From an uncultured Acidovorax sp. (GTDB taxonomy: Bacteria > Pseudomonadota > Gammaproteobacteria > Burkholderiales > Burkholderiaceae_C): a stretch of DNA of 46,529 nucleotides. Location: NCBI GenBank assembly GCA_913774625.1, contig CAJYHL010000054.1, positions 1-46,529 on the forward strand, given 5' to 3'. The notes under the pieces were generated by a model, which was not told the DNA's origin, ran no database searches, and saw nothing but the letters and a program-made list of their open reading frames with translations. Below, one piece after another: positions 1 through 9,189 of this stretch. The translations under genes and the position numbers were made by a program. Numbering within the stretch: the stretch's first letter is position 1; each line of letters begins with the position of its first letter.

Positions 1-374
1 GCCGGCCTGCCGGCGCATGCCGCGCGGGGGGGCGCGCAGGGGTGGGACGTATGTGGGCGGGGCGGTGGGGGTGTACGGGGGCGGGTTCGCGGAGGACGGA
101 TGGTTGCAGGGGCTGGGGAGCGGATTCATCGTGCAGGCGCAAACCGGAAGGGTGAGGAGGGAGCGAACGGGCGGAACCGGGGGCGGGGCCCGGGATTTTT
201 GTAAGCATTCTGGGGGCTAATGTGGGAGAAAGGTTGAAGCGCCCCATGGCCTGCCGGGGTGTCCGCGCAGGCGGGCGCTGAGGGTGATTTAATGGCCGGG
301 CGCAGCCTCGCGGGCCGTGCGCCCGCTCCGGCCCGACCTTCTTTTCGCCTCGTCCGTCCATCCCTCAGAGTCCC
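1..374. other. 5' edge, no gene recognised
   Basis: Very G-rich sequence, including a run of seven G near position 25, followed by a purine-rich stretch around 150-235. Short open frames cross it, but none has a convincing ribosome binding site or recognisable protein. It probably holds the upstream region of the baeS-like kinase gene that begins at 375; no clear promoter could be picked out. Confidence 0.5.
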
Positions 375-1835
375 GTGCAGATCCACTGGCGCCGCTTCCA
401 GCCCGGCATCACCGCGCAGCTTTTCCTGGCCGTGCTCAGCACCGCCATCTTCATGGTCGTGGCCATGGGCGCGGCGGCGCAGTGGAGCTTCAGCCGAGGC
501 TTCCTGGGCTACCTCAACGAGGCGGCGGCCGAGCGCCTGCAGGCCGCGCGCCCCCGGCTGGAGCAGGCCTATGCCGAGAACGGCCGCCAGTGGGACTTCC
601 TGCGCGGCGAGCGCATGCGCTGGTTCAAGCTGCTGCGCCCGGTGGCCGATGCCGACACGCCCACGGACGTCGCGCTGGCGCAGCGGCCGCTGTCGGACCT
701 GACCGGCGCCGCGCTGCGCAGCACGCTGCTGGATGCCGACCTGCGCTTCGTCGTCGGCTACGAGGGCTTCCGGCTGGACGCGCCGCGCTGGCCGCTGCAG
801 GTCCAGGGGCGCACCGTGGGCTGGCTCACCACCGCGCCTTTCGAGTCGGTGAGCGCCGCGGGCGACGTGCGTTTCGCGGCCAGCCAGTACCGCGCCAGCT
901 GGACCATGGGCGCGGTGTCCGTGCTGCTGGCCGCGCTGATCGCGCTGTGGGCCGCGCGCCGGCTCCTGCGGCCCCTGCGCGCCGTGGCCGCGGCCACGCA
1001 TCGGCTGGCGGCGGGCGACTACGCCACCCGCGTGCCGGTGCTGGCGGCCGGCGAGGTCGGCCAGCTGGCCTCGGACTTCAACCGCCTGGCCCTGACCCTG
1101 GAGCGCAACGAGCAGATGCGGCGCGACTTCATGGCCGATATCTCGCACGAGCTGCGCACGCCGCTGGGCGTGCTGCACGGCGAGCTGGAGGCCATGGAAG
1201 ACGGCGTGCGGCCGCTGACCCGCGCGGCGGTGCAGTCGCTGCAGGCCGAGGTCGTCACGCTGAACAAGCTGGTGAGCGATCTCTACGACCTGTCGCTGGC
1301 CGAAGCCGGCGCCATGACCTACCGCCATACACCCATCGACCTTGCGGAACTGCTGCAGGCCAGCGCCACCGCCTACCGCTCACGGCTGGCCAGCGCCGGC
1401 CTCGCGCTGGAGATGCGCCTGTCGGCGCAGGCGCTGGTCGTCTCGGGCGATGCGCGCCGGCTGCACCAGCTCTTCGGCAACCTGCTGGAGAACGCGGTGC
1501 GCTACACCGATGCCGGCGGCACGCTGCGCATCGAGGCCGAACGCGAGGCGGCGGGCTGGTTGCGCGTCGCCTTCAGCGATTCCGCGCCCGGCGTGGCGCC
1601 CGAACATCTGCCGCGCCTCTTCGACCGCTTCTACCGCGTCGAGGCCTCGCGCAACCGCGCCAGCGGCGGCGCCGGCCTGGGGCTGGCGATCTGCCGGCGC
1701 ATCGCCGAAGCCCACGGGGGCCGCCTGCAAGCCCAGCCGTCGCCCCTGGGCGGCCTGTGCATCCTGCTGTGGCTGCCGGTGCCGGCGGCCCCGGCCGACG
1801 AGGTACCCGGCGACGCCGTCGAGGGAGCCGCATGA
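375..1835 (+). CDS. baeS: BaeS-like sensor histidine kinase
   Basis: Membrane sensor kinase of an envelope-stress-type two-component system, 486 residues. Order seen: short cytoplasmic N-terminus, TM1 about 12-35, periplasmic domain of about 140 residues, TM2 about 174-196, HAMP, then the HisKA H-box (ISHELRTP, His258), N-box (NLLENAVRY) and G-box (GLGLAICRR). The start is GTG at 375, directly before the hydrophobic TM1, so no longer N-terminus is needed. Its stop overlaps the ATG of the baeR-like gene by 4 bases (ATGA), indicating translational coupling and a cognate pair. In Escherichia coli BaeSR controls drug efflux genes; no efflux genes lie in this window, so the target here is not shown. 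The family call rests mostly on the partner regulator, which is the better match. Confidence 0.88.
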   Translation: MQIHWRRFQPGITAQLFLAVLSTAIFMVVAMGAAAQWSFSRGFLGYLNEAAAERLQAARPRLEQAYAENGRQWDFLRGERMRWFKLLRPVADADTPTDVALAQRPLSDLTGAALRSTLLDADLRFVVGYEGFRLDAPRWPLQVQGRTVGWLTTAPFESVSAAGDVRFAASQYRASWTMGAVSVLLAALIALWAARRLLRPLRAVAAATHRLAAGDYATRVPVLAAGEVGQLASDFNRLALTLERNEQMRRDFMADISHELRTPLGVLHGELEAMEDGVRPLTRAAVQSLQAEVVTLNKLVSDLYDLSLAEAGAMTYRHTPIDLAELLQASATAYRSRLASAGLALEMRLSAQALVVSGDARRLHQLFGNLLENAVRYTDAGGTLRIEAEREAAGWLRVAFSDSAPGVAPEHLPRLFDRFYRVEASRNRASGGAGLGLAICRRIAEAHGGRLQAQPSPLGGLCILLWLPVPAAPADEVPGDAVEGAA

Positions 1836-2575
1836 ACGCCCCGCAGCCTTCCAGCCCTGCAGCCCCGGCCGATGCCGCACCGCCCGCCCGCATCCTGGTG
1901 GTGGAGGACGAGCCCAAGATGGCGGCGCTGCTGCTGGACTACCTGCGCTTGGCCGGCCACGAGCCTCACTGGCTGGACGACGGGCGCGCCGTGGAGCCCT
2001 ACGTGCGCGAGCACGGGCCCGACCTGGTGCTGCTGGACTTGATGCTGCCCGGCCGCGACGGGCTGGAGGTGTGCCGCGGGCTGCGCGGCTTCAGCGAAGT
2101 GCCCATCGTCATGCTGACCGCACGGGTGGAAGAGGCCGACCGCCTGGCCGGACTGGACTGCGGCGCCGACGACTACATCTGCAAGACGCCGTTCAGCCCG
2201 CGCGAGATCGTGGCCCGCGTCAAGGCCATCCTGCGGCGCAGCCGCCGCATGCCGGCTCCGTCCGCTGCCGCAGCGCCGGCCGGCGAGCCGGTGCTGCGCA
2301 TCGAGGTGGAGGCCTACCGCGCCTATTTCCACGGCGTGCTGCTGGACCTGACGCCGGTCGAATTCCGCCTGCTGCGCACCCTGGCCTCGGCGCCGGGGCA
2401 CGTGTTCTCGCGCGACGTGCTGCTGACCAAGCTGCACCACGACTACCGCGCCGTGACCGACCGGGCAGTGGACAGCCACATCAAGAACCTGCGCCGCAAG
2501 CTGGCGCAGGCGGATGCGGACAGCGATCCGATCCGGGCGGTGTACGGCGTGGGTTTCCGCCTCGATCTGGGATAG
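1832..2575 (+). CDS. baeR: BaeR-like OmpR-family response regulator
   Basis: DNA-binding response regulator of 247 residues. A Pro/Ala-rich leader of about 20 residues precedes the receiver domain, which has the acidic patch VVEDE, phospho-acceptor Asp69 in LLDLMLPG and Lys118. The winged-helix domain covers about 155-245 and carries the BaeR-like stretches [23 protein letters not shown] and [10 protein letters not shown]. It overlaps the kinase gene by 4 bases, so the two are one operon. Oddity: BaeR proteins normally have Cys-Lys-Pro after the last receiver strand, but here a Thr is inserted (CKTPFSPRE, Lys118-Thr119-Pro120), one extra residue beside the conserved Lys. The reading frame is intact around it, so it is not a frameshift. 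Confidence 0.9.
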   Translation: MNAPQPSSPAAPADAAPPARILVVEDEPKMAALLLDYLRLAGHEPHWLDDGRAVEPYVREHGPDLVLLDLMLPGRDGLEVCRGLRGFSEVPIVMLTARVEEADRLAGLDCGADDYICKTPFSPREIVARVKAILRRSRRMPAPSAAAAPAGEPVLRIEVEAYRAYFHGVLLDLTPVEFRLLRTLASAPGHVFSRDVLLTKLHHDYRAVTDRAVDSHIKNLRRKLAQADADSDPIRAVYGVGFRLDLG

Positions 2576-2828
2576 CGGGCGCCGCGCATGGAGTAGCCTC
2601 CAGATCACATGGGGCGGCGTTTACCGTTCCCTTTTCTTGATTTTTGTCAGGAAACTGTCAGGTCTGATATGGGGCTGGAGAAATTCCCCAAAAATTGCTT
2701 CCATACGTATCATTTCTTATGGTCAAGCCGGGGCTGCTCTCCTAATATGTGACGAAGATTCACAATGCGGCCGACGGGTGGAAGCGCTCCATACCCCCGG
2801 CCGATCGGCTCCAGCAGATCGAGGTCCC
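2576..2828. promoter_or_regulatory. AT-richer upstream region of aer-like gene
   Basis: This 253-base gap contains the only clearly AT-rich stretch in the first 9 kb (about 2625-2755), including a small palindrome ATACGTAT near 2703. It probably contains the promoter of the chemoreceptor gene. I looked for a FliA-type (sigma-28) flagellar promoter and did not find a convincing one, so the promoter class is open. Confidence 0.35.
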
Positions 2829-4496
2829 ATGCGCGTCAACCTTCCCGTCACTACCCGCGAATATCCCTTCCCGCGCGGTGAAACCCTGGTGTCCACGACC
2901 GACCTCCAGGGGCGGATGCTGTACTGCAATCCGATGTTCATCGAGGTCAGCGGCTACGCGCGCGAGGAACTCCTCGGCCAGCCCCACAACATGATCCGCC
3001 ATCCCGACATGCCCGAGGAAGCCTTCCGCGACATGTGGGAGACGATCGCCTCCGGCCTGCCCTGGTCGGCCGCGGTGAAGAACCGCCGCAGCGACGGCGA
3101 CTACTACTGGGTGATGGCCAACGTCACGCCGCTGATCGAGGGCGACCGTCCGGTGGGCTATATGTCGGTGCGCACCGAGGCCACGCGCGAGCAGATCCAG
3201 GCCGCCGAATCCCTCTATGCCCGCATGCGCGCCGAAAAGGAAGCCGGCCGCCAGGTGCTGGCGCTGCGCGCCGGCCGGCTGGTGAGCAACAGCCCCCTGG
3301 GCCGGGTCGCAGAGGCCCTGCGGCTGGGCACGGGCGCCAAGGTGTGGCTGGCCTGCATGGCGGTCTTCGTGGCCTGCCTGCTGGCCTCGCTGGCCGGCTC
3401 GCCGCTGTCGGGCCTGGGGGCCGGCGTGGCCTGGCTGGCCGCGCTGGCGCTGGCCGCCGGGGCTGCGCTCTACATCGGCCAGGCCGCCGTGGCCCCGCTG
3501 GGCGACATGGTGCGCGCGGCCAACCGCATGGCGGCAGGCGACCTGACGCAGTCGCTGCAGGTCACGCATTCCGACCTGATGGGCGACCTGCAGAAGGCGC
3601 TGAGCCAGCTCAACGTCAACCTGCTGTCCATCGTGCGCGATGCGCGCGAGGAAAGCGAGAAGATGCGCCAGGCATCGCAGGAGATCGCGCGCGGCAACCG
3701 CGACCTCTCCGGCCGCACCGAAACCCAGGCCAGCAGCCTGGAGGAAACCGCCGCGTCGATGGAGGAGATCACCGGCACCGTCAAGCTCACGGCCGAATCG
3801 GCGCAGAAGGCCAGCGAGATGGCCGTCCGCGCCACCGGCGTGGCCGAGCGCACCAGCGAGGCGGTCAACAGCGTGGCCGACACCATGAAGCAGATCCAGA
3901 CCGCTTCGGGCCGCATCGGCGAGATCACGCAGCTCATCGACAGCATCGCCTTCCAGACCAACATCCTGGCGCTGAACGCGGCCGTGGAAGCGGCGCGTGC
4001 CGGCGAGCAGGGCCGGGGCTTCGCCGTGGTGGCGCAGGAAGTGCGCAGCCTCTCGCACCGCACGCTGACGGCCGCCAAGGAGATCCGTTCCCTGATCGAC
4101 GATTCCGCCGCCAAGGTGCAGGAAGGCCACCGCAAGACCGACGGCGCGCAGAACACCATGAGCGAATCGCTGGATCTGGTGCGCAACATGAGCACGCTGA
4201 TCGGCGAGATCCACAGCGCTGCCAACGAGCAGCTCTCCGGCATCTCCCAGATCAACACCGCCGTGGCCCATCTGGACACGATCACCCAGCAGAACGCGGC
4301 CCTGGTCGAGCACAGCGCGGGCCTGGCCGAGCAGCTGCAGCTGCAGGCGCAGACCGTGACCGAGACGGTGCAGATATTCCGCGTCTCGGCCGGCGCGCCC
4401 GCCGCCACGCGCCAGGACGCCGTGGCCCTGCGCAAGGCCATGAAGGCCGTGCAGCAGGGCGGGGGCGCCGCGCAGCCCGCGCTGGAGCACGGCTGA
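2829..4496 (+). CDS. Aer-like PAS-domain chemoreceptor (MCP)
   Basis: Methyl-accepting chemotaxis protein of 555 residues that would sense an intracellular redox or energy cue through an N-terminal PAS domain and signal to CheA/CheW. PAS covers about 1-120 (MRVNLPVTTREYPFPRGE, then the N-[LM]-IRHPDMP signature typical of Aer). Two hydrophobic segments at about 170-190 and 196-216 form a hairpin without a periplasmic domain, as in Aer. HAMP follows, then the coiled-coil signalling domain with the highly conserved tip (QTNILALNAAVEAARAGEQG, about 375-395). The C-terminus ends in a Gln/Gly/Ala-rich tail without a CheR-docking pentapeptide. ATG at 2829 is chosen because the PAS domain begins immediately after it. 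No che genes are adjacent; it is an orphan receptor here. Confidence 0.9.
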   Translation: MRVNLPVTTREYPFPRGETLVSTTDLQGRMLYCNPMFIEVSGYAREELLGQPHNMIRHPDMPEEAFRDMWETIASGLPWSAAVKNRRSDGDYYWVMANVTPLIEGDRPVGYMSVRTEATREQIQAAESLYARMRAEKEAGRQVLALRAGRLVSNSPLGRVAEALRLGTGAKVWLACMAVFVACLLASLAGSPLSGLGAGVAWLAALALAAGAALYIGQAAVAPLGDMVRAANRMAAGDLTQSLQVTHSDLMGDLQKALSQLNVNLLSIVRDAREESEKMRQASQEIARGNRDLSGRTETQASSLEETAASMEEITGTVKLTAESAQKASEMAVRATGVAERTSEAVNSVADTMKQIQTASGRIGEITQLIDSIAFQTNILALNAAVEAARAGEQGRGFAVVAQEVRSLSHRTLTAAKEIRSLIDDSAAKVQEGHRKTDGAQNTMSESLDLVRNMSTLIGEIHSAANEQLSGISQINTAVAHLDTITQQNAALVEHSAGLAEQLQLQAQTVTETVQIFRVSAGAPAATRQDAVALRKAMKAVQQGGGAAQPALEHG

Positions 4497-4759
4497 GAAA
4501 AGACGAGGGGAAGAGAAGAGGGGACGAGGGCGAAAGGCGCCGCAGGAGCCGGCGGCCCCGGGGCCAATGTCAGAGCTGGATGAAGCCAGGGCCGGCTACG
4601 GGCAAGGCACGCAGGCCCGCGCATGCCTGGTCCTGAGTGAACAAAGGTGTCGGTGAGGCTGCCTTGATGGCGGATGCCATGGGCGTGGCCTACGATGAGC
4701 GGGCGCGGCCGTCGGGCCGCAGCTATCCCCGCTTTCGACCTTTGCGACAAGGACGCACC

Positions 4760-5446
4760 ATGACCTCTTCCTCCGCTACCGACGACGGTTCTTCTTCCGG
4801 CGGCGCTTCGCTCGCCGACCAGCTCCTGGCCCAATTGCAGGGCGCTCCGCTGCAGCAGATCGCCGATCAGCTGGGCACTTCCACGGAACAGGCCCACGGC
4901 GCCGTGGGCGCGGCCCTGCCGCTGCTGCTCGGCGCCCTGGGGCGCAATGCCCAGCAGCCCGGCGGCGCCGATGCGCTGCTGCAGGCCCTGCAGCGCGACC
5001 ATGCCGACTCCGCTTCCGAAGCCCAGGCCGGCGGCGGCATGGACTGGGGCGGCCTGCTGGGCTCGGTGCTGGGCGGCGCCTCGGGCGGCAGCGGCGGCAG
5101 CGCCGCGTCTGCCGGCGCCGACATCCTGGGCCACATCTTCGGCGGCCAGCAGCGCCAGGCGGAATCCGGCCTGGGCCAGGCCACGGGCCTGGGCGCCAAC
5201 GCCGGCCAGCTGCTGCAGCTGCTGGCGCCCATCGTCATGGCCTTCCTGGCGCAGCGCGTGAAGGCCGGCGGCATGGACGCTGGCGCGCTGGGCGACACGC
5301 TGGGCCAGGAACATGCACGCGTGCAGCAGCAGGGCGGGCTGGCCGGCGGCCTGCTGGGCAGCCTGCTGGACCAGAACGGCGACGGCAAGCTGGATCTGGG
5401 CGATCTGCTGAAGGTGGGCGGCAGCCTGTTCGGCGGGCGGCGCTGA
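4760..5446 (+). CDS. DUF937 (YidB-like) family protein
   Basis: A 228-residue Gly/Ala/Gln-rich protein of the DUF937 family, whose function is not established. The family-like part is the start (LADQLLAQLQGAPLQQIADQLG, broken here as two blocks LADQLLAQL and IADQLG) and the block GAALPLLLGALGRNA. The C-terminus carries DQNGDGKLDLGDLL, which fits a calcium-binding EF-hand loop (D-x-N-x-D-G-x-x-D-x-x-D) and matches the DGDG-type ending common in this family. No signal peptide or membrane segment is evident. The start at 4760 has an AAGGA-type ribosome binding site; a GTG at 4637 would add about 41 unconserved-looking residues and was not used. The 263-base gap upstream holds a purine-rich tract (4495-4540) and no gene. 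Confidence 0.75.
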   Translation: MTSSSATDDGSSSGGASLADQLLAQLQGAPLQQIADQLGTSTEQAHGAVGAALPLLLGALGRNAQQPGGADALLQALQRDHADSASEAQAGGGMDWGGLLGSVLGGASGGSGGSAASAGADILGHIFGGQQRQAESGLGQATGLGANAGQLLQLLAPIVMAFLAQRVKAGGMDAGALGDTLGQEHARVQQQGGLAGGLLGSLLDQNGDGKLDLGDLLKVGGSLFGGRR

Positions 5447-5572
5447 CCCTGCGGGTGGCCGGCCGGCGGATTCCGGGCCGCCCCGGTTGCCAGGGCCCTG
5501 CGGTTGGGCCGACACTGGTGCGGCATCGCTTCGTCAGTCCGTTGTCGTCCCGTCATTCCACAGGAGGCTCCC

Positions 5573-6019
5573 ATGACCACCCTCGTCGCAGAAATCCTCA
5601 AGTCCAAGCCGCAGTCGCGCGTCCACACGGTCGCGCCGCACGACACCGTGCTGCATGCGCTCAAGACCATGGCCGAGCACGGCATAGGTGCCCTGCTGGT
5701 CATGCAGGGCGACAGCGAGATCGCCGGCATCTTCACCGAGCGCGACTACGCCCGCAAGGTGGCGCTGCTGGGCCGCACCTCGGCCGACACCCGCGTGAGC
5801 GAGGTGATGACGCGCGCCGTGCGCTTCGTGCGGCCCGAGCAGAACACCGACCAGTGCATGGCCCTGATGACCGAGAACCGCCTGCGCCACCTGCCGGTGG
5901 TGGATGCCTCGGGGCGCCTGGCCGGCATCGTTTCCATCGGCGACCTGGTCAAGCACATCATGTCCGAGCAGCAGTTCATCATCGAGCAGATGGAGCAGTA
6001 CATCACCGGCCGCGGCTGA
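5573..6019 (+). CDS. Two-CBS-domain protein
   Basis: Small cytosolic protein of 148 residues made almost entirely of a pair of CBS domains (about 8-62 and 73-132), the module that usually binds adenine nucleotides and regulates a partner. Diagnostic stretches are GIGALLVMQG, GIFTERDYARKV, RHLPVVDASGRLAGIVS and IGDLVKHIM. A strong AGGAGG ribosome binding site lies 5-6 bases before the ATG. It stands alone between the DUF937 gene and the PP2C-kinase gene, 48 bases upstream of the latter and in the same direction, so the two may be co-transcribed. No partner enzyme domain is fused, and the ligand cannot be read from the sequence. Confidence 0.88.
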   Translation: MTTLVAEILKSKPQSRVHTVAPHDTVLHALKTMAEHGIGALLVMQGDSEIAGIFTERDYARKVALLGRTSADTRVSEVMTRAVRFVRPEQNTDQCMALMTENRLRHLPVVDASGRLAGIVSIGDLVKHIMSEQQFIIEQMEQYITGRG

Positions 6020-6067
6020 CGGACGGCCGCGCAGCCTGGACGCAACCCTGCCCGTGACCCCGCGCCG

Positions 6068-7846
6068 ATGAGCTTCGACCTGGAATGGGGCCGCGCCAGC
6101 GTGGCCGGCCGCAAGCCCGCCAACGAGGACCGCGCCGGCCATGCCCAGGGGCAGGGCTCCGAGGCCGGGCACGGCGCCATCGGCGCCATCGCCGACGGCG
6201 TGAGCACGGGCGGCCTGGGCGCCGAGGCCGCCTCCACGCTGGTGGGTGCGCTGCTGCGCGACTATTTCGCCACGCCCGGCACCTGGGACACCTCCGTCGC
6301 GCTCGACCGCGTGCTGCTGGCCCACAACCAGTGGCTGGCCGGCATGAACCGCCGGCGCCGCCCGGCGATGGGCCTTTCCACACTCACCGCGCTGGTGTTG
6401 CGCGGGCAGACCTGGACCCTGGCCCATGTGGGCGACACGCGCGCCTACCTGCTGCGCGGCGGCCTGTGGCAGCAGCTCACCACCGACCACGTCCTGGCGC
6501 ACCGCGATTTCGCGCACCAGCTCACGCGCAGCGTGGGCTCCGACGAACGCCTGCTGGTGGACTACCTGCAGGGCGACCTGCTCGAAGGCGACCGTTTCGT
6601 GCTGCTGACCGACGGCGTCCACGGCGTGCTGTCCGAACATGCGTTGAGAGGGCTGGCCGGCACGCCCGGCGCCACGCCTCAGGCTGTGGCCGACGCACTG
6701 GTGCAGGCGGCGCTTTCCGCCGGCAGCCGCGACGACTGCACCGCCCTGGTGCTGCAGGTGCGCGGCGCCAGCCAGGCCACGCTGCACGACCGTGCGCGCC
6801 AGGCCCATGCCCTGCCGGTGCCGCCGCGCCTGCGCACGGGCGACTTGATCGACGGGCTGCGCGTGCTGGGCACCGTGTCCGACACCGGCACCCATCTGCT
6901 CTACCGGGTGGCCGAAGCTGCGCCGCCAGCGCTGTTGGACGAGGCCGTGCCGGCCGAGGCGCGCCACTTCGTGCTCAAGGCCCTGGCGCCGCAGCGCGCG
7001 CACGATGCGGTCGAGCGCGACATGCTGGCCCACGAAGCCTGGCTGGCAGAGCGCCTGCAGGAAGGGCGCGCCGGCCGCCACCTGGCCCGCCTGCATGCCG
7101 CGCCGCCCGGTGGCGAGGCCACGGCCTTCTATCTGCTCTACGACTGGCTGGAGGGCGAGACGCTGGCTCCGATGCTGTCCAGAAGGCCGCCGGTGGACAT
7201 CGCCCGGGCCGTGGACTGGGCGATCCAGGCCACGCAGGCCCTGGGTCTGCTGCATCGCCAGGGCGTGATCCACCGCGATATCAAGCCCGACAACCTGCAC
7301 GTGGGCGCGGACGGCGTGGTGCGTGTGCTGGACCTGGGCGTGGCGCTGTCGGGCCGCGAGCCCGAAGCCACGCGGCTGCTGCACGCCGGCACGGCCAGCT
7401 ACATCAACCCCGAGCAGTGGCCGGGCTACGACCCGGCGCTGCGGGGCGAGGCGGCCCCGGCCGATGCGCGCGGCGACCTGTTCGCCCTGGGCGTCACGCT
7501 CTACCAGCTGCTGGCAGGGGGGCGCCTGCCCTACGGCGAGGTCATGCCCTACCAGCTGGGCCGTTACCACCGCGACCCGGTGCCGCCCAGCCGGCTCAAC
7601 CCGTCCGTGCCGATCTGGCTGGACCACCTCGTGCTCAAGGCCGTGGCGCGCAGCGCGGAGCAGCGCTTCGAAACCGCCGAAGAGCTGCTGCTGGCGCTGC
7701 AGCGCGGCGCCTCGCGGCCGCTGCCTGCGCCGGCCGCCACGCCGCTGGCGGCGCGCTCCCGCCTCGCGCCCTGGCAGGTGGCGCTGGCCTTCAGCCTGCT
7801 GCTGAACCTGCTGCTGGTCTGCCTGGTGCTGGTGCTTCGGCGCTGA
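6068..7846 (+). CDS. Fused PP2C phosphatase / Ser-Thr protein kinase
   Basis: Bifunctional 592-residue protein. Residues 1-235 are a PP2C-type phosphatase with the metal-binding motifs ANEDRAGH, AIADGVSTGG, GDTRAYLLRGG, LLTDGVHG and the final DDCTALVL. Residues about 255-560 form a Hanks-type kinase: probable ATP-anchoring Lys near 302 (FVLKAL), catalytic loop HRDIKPDN near 402-408, and DLG in place of DFG near 421. A single C-terminal membrane helix (about 572-590) would anchor both domains facing the cytosol. It converges on narK with only 15 bases between stop codons. From memory, this kinase/phosphatase type often sits beside nitrate transporter or nitrite reductase genes in Burkholderiales, so a role in nitrate assimilation is a reasonable inference; the substrate is not visible. 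Confidence 0.9.
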   Translation: MSFDLEWGRASVAGRKPANEDRAGHAQGQGSEAGHGAIGAIADGVSTGGLGAEAASTLVGALLRDYFATPGTWDTSVALDRVLLAHNQWLAGMNRRRRPAMGLSTLTALVLRGQTWTLAHVGDTRAYLLRGGLWQQLTTDHVLAHRDFAHQLTRSVGSDERLLVDYLQGDLLEGDRFVLLTDGVHGVLSEHALRGLAGTPGATPQAVADALVQAALSAGSRDDCTALVLQVRGASQATLHDRARQAHALPVPPRLRTGDLIDGLRVLGTVSDTGTHLLYRVAEAAPPALLDEAVPAEARHFVLKALAPQRAHDAVERDMLAHEAWLAERLQEGRAGRHLARLHAAPPGGEATAFYLLYDWLEGETLAPMLSRRPPVDIARAVDWAIQATQALGLLHRQGVIHRDIKPDNLHVGADGVVRVLDLGVALSGREPEATRLLHAGTASYINPEQWPGYDPALRGEAAPADARGDLFALGVTLYQLLAGGRLPYGEVMPYQLGRYHRDPVPPSRLNPSVPIWLDHLVLKAVARSAEQRFETAEELLLALQRGASRPLPAPAATPLAARSRLAPWQVALAFSLLLNLLLVCLVLVLRR

Positions 7847-7861
7847 GGCGGCGCAGGCGGC

Positions 7862-9079
7862 TCAGGCCGCCACGCGGGCCCGGCCGCCCTTTTCGGCCCA
7901 GGTGCGCGTCCAGCGCTGCTGCATCACCCGCAGCAGCGCCAGCATGGCGGCGGCCGCGGCGGCGAACAGCACAAAACCCCAGAGATAGCTGCCCGTGTAC
8001 TGCTTGGACAGGCCCATGGCATTGGGAATGAAGCCGCCGCCCAGCGCGCCGATCTCGCCGATCATCGAGCCGGCCACGGCCGTGGTGAGCGGCCAGCGCA
8101 GCGGCACCAGCTGGAAGAGCGCGCCGTTGCCCGCGCCCAGCGCGGCGAAGCACAGCAGGAAGAGCAGCACGGTCGTGGACAGCGAGTCCTGCGCGAAGCC
8201 GCACAGCAGCAGGCTGGCCGCTGCGGTGAGCAGCACGGCGGTGAGCGTGTTCACGCCGCCCCAGTGGTCCGACAGCCAGCCGCCGAAGATGCGCAGCGCA
8301 GCGCCCATGAAGGCCACCAGCATGGTGAGCTGGCCGGCCTCGGTCTTGCTCACGCCGAACTGGTCGTAGAAATAGCTGGGCAGGAAGGTGGTGAGGCCGA
8401 TGAAGCCGCCGAAGGTCACGGCGTAGATCAGGCTGAAGGCCCAGCCGTCCTTCTCGAAGAGGCAGGCCAGATGCTCGCGCAGGCTGGCATGGGCGTCCAC
8501 GTCGGGGGGCTCCTGGGCGAAGACGACCATCACGATGGCCGGAATCGCGATGGCGAGGGCCGCGAGCCCATACACGGTCTGCCAGCCGAAGCGCTGGGCC
8601 AGCAGGGGCGCCAGCAGCGCGCACACGGCCGTGCCCACGTTGCCCGCGCCCACCAGGCCCATCGCCAGGCCCTTGTAGCGCGGTGGGAACGATCCCGAGC
8701 CCAGCGACAGCGCCACGCCGAAGCTGGCACCGGCGATGCCCAGCAATACGCCCATGGCCAGCAGGTCGTGGTAGCTGTCCACGAAGAAGTAGCCGAAGCC
8801 CATGGCCAGGGCGATGCCGCCCATCTCCACCAGCGTGGCGTTCTTGCGGCCGATGTACTGCGCCAGCACGCCCAGCGGAAAGCGCATCAGCGCGCCCGCG
8901 AAGATGGGCACGGACAGCATCAGCCCCTTTTGCGCCGGGGTGAGCTGGTAGGCCTCGCTGATGAAGGGCGCCATCGCGCCGTTGATGACCCAGATGCCGC
9001 AGGAGAACGCGAAGTAGAGGAATGACGCCCACAGGGTGGGTGCATGGCCGGAGCGGTGGAAGGCGCGCAGGGATGTCAT
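7862..9079 (-). CDS. narK: NarK/NasA-type nitrate transporter (MFS)
   Basis: Inner-membrane nitrate/nitrite transporter of 405 residues with about 12 membrane helices. Both nitrate-signature regions are visible: GIAGASFGVALSLGSG continuing into FPPRYKGLAMG and GAGNVGTAV (about 115-150), and LGAGNGALFQLVPLRW (about 314-329). The substrate-binding arginines of the family are at Arg66 (ALMRFPLG) and Arg263 (ALRIFGGWLSD). ATG at 9079 is used because the first helix starts soon after; the frame stays open to 9244 but that stretch is the untranslated leader with a terminator hairpin. The leader shows a sigma-54 promoter and an ANTAR-type antiterminator, so uptake for assimilation is more likely than respiratory exchange. 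No nitrate reductase gene is in the window. Confidence 0.92.
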   Translation of the reverse strand: MTSLRAFHRSGHAPTLWASFLYFAFSCGIWVINGAMAPFISEAYQLTPAQKGLMLSVPIFAGALMRFPLGVLAQYIGRKNATLVEMGGIALAMGFGYFFVDSYHDLLAMGVLLGIAGASFGVALSLGSGSFPPRYKGLAMGLVGAGNVGTAVCALLAPLLAQRFGWQTVYGLAALAIAIPAIVMVVFAQEPPDVDAHASLREHLACLFEKDGWAFSLIYAVTFGGFIGLTTFLPSYFYDQFGVSKTEAGQLTMLVAFMGAALRIFGGWLSDHWGGVNTLTAVLLTAAASLLLCGFAQDSLSTTVLLFLLCFAALGAGNGALFQLVPLRWPLTTAVAGSMIGEIGALGGGFIPNAMGLSKQYTGSYLWGFVLFAAAAAAMLALLRVMQQRWTRTWAEKGGRARVAA

Positions 9080-9130
9080 GGTGCTTGCGATGGGACGTGG
9101 GACGCCGGAAGTTCTTTCCGCAGGTGGAAC

Positions 9131-9189
9131 AAAAAAGGCGTCCGCCCGCGCAGTGCCGGGGGAGACCGGAAACCGCGCGGACGGACGCC
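9131..9189 (-). terminator. Leader terminator upstream of narK
   Basis: Read on the minus strand, arms at 9189-9175 (GGCGTCCGTCCGCGC) and 9151-9137 pair over 15 positions with one G-U, followed by six T (9136-9131). A textbook intrinsic terminator lying before, not after, the narK coding region, so it must be conditional. Its left arm overlaps the second hexaloop hairpin of the adjacent leader motif. Confidence 0.85.

Noticed and set aside
126-1328. Long open frame opposite the baeS-like gene
   Set aside because: His/Gln/Arg-rich shadow typical of the complementary strand of high-G+C genes; the plus-strand kinase has clear motifs.
2700-2828. FliA-type (sigma-28) promoter before the Aer-like gene
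   Set aside because: GCCGAT-like strings occur near 2768 and 2800 but without a correctly spaced upstream TAAA-type element.
4705-4720. Hairpin GCGGCC-GTCG-GGCCGC as terminator
   Set aside because: No T-run follows on either strand, and it lies before the DUF937 start without a clear upstream gene to terminate.
7856-7871. Hairpin between the convergent PP2C-kinase and narK genes
   Set aside because: Six-pair stem overlaps the narK stop codon and lacks a T-run on both strands; too weak for a terminator call.
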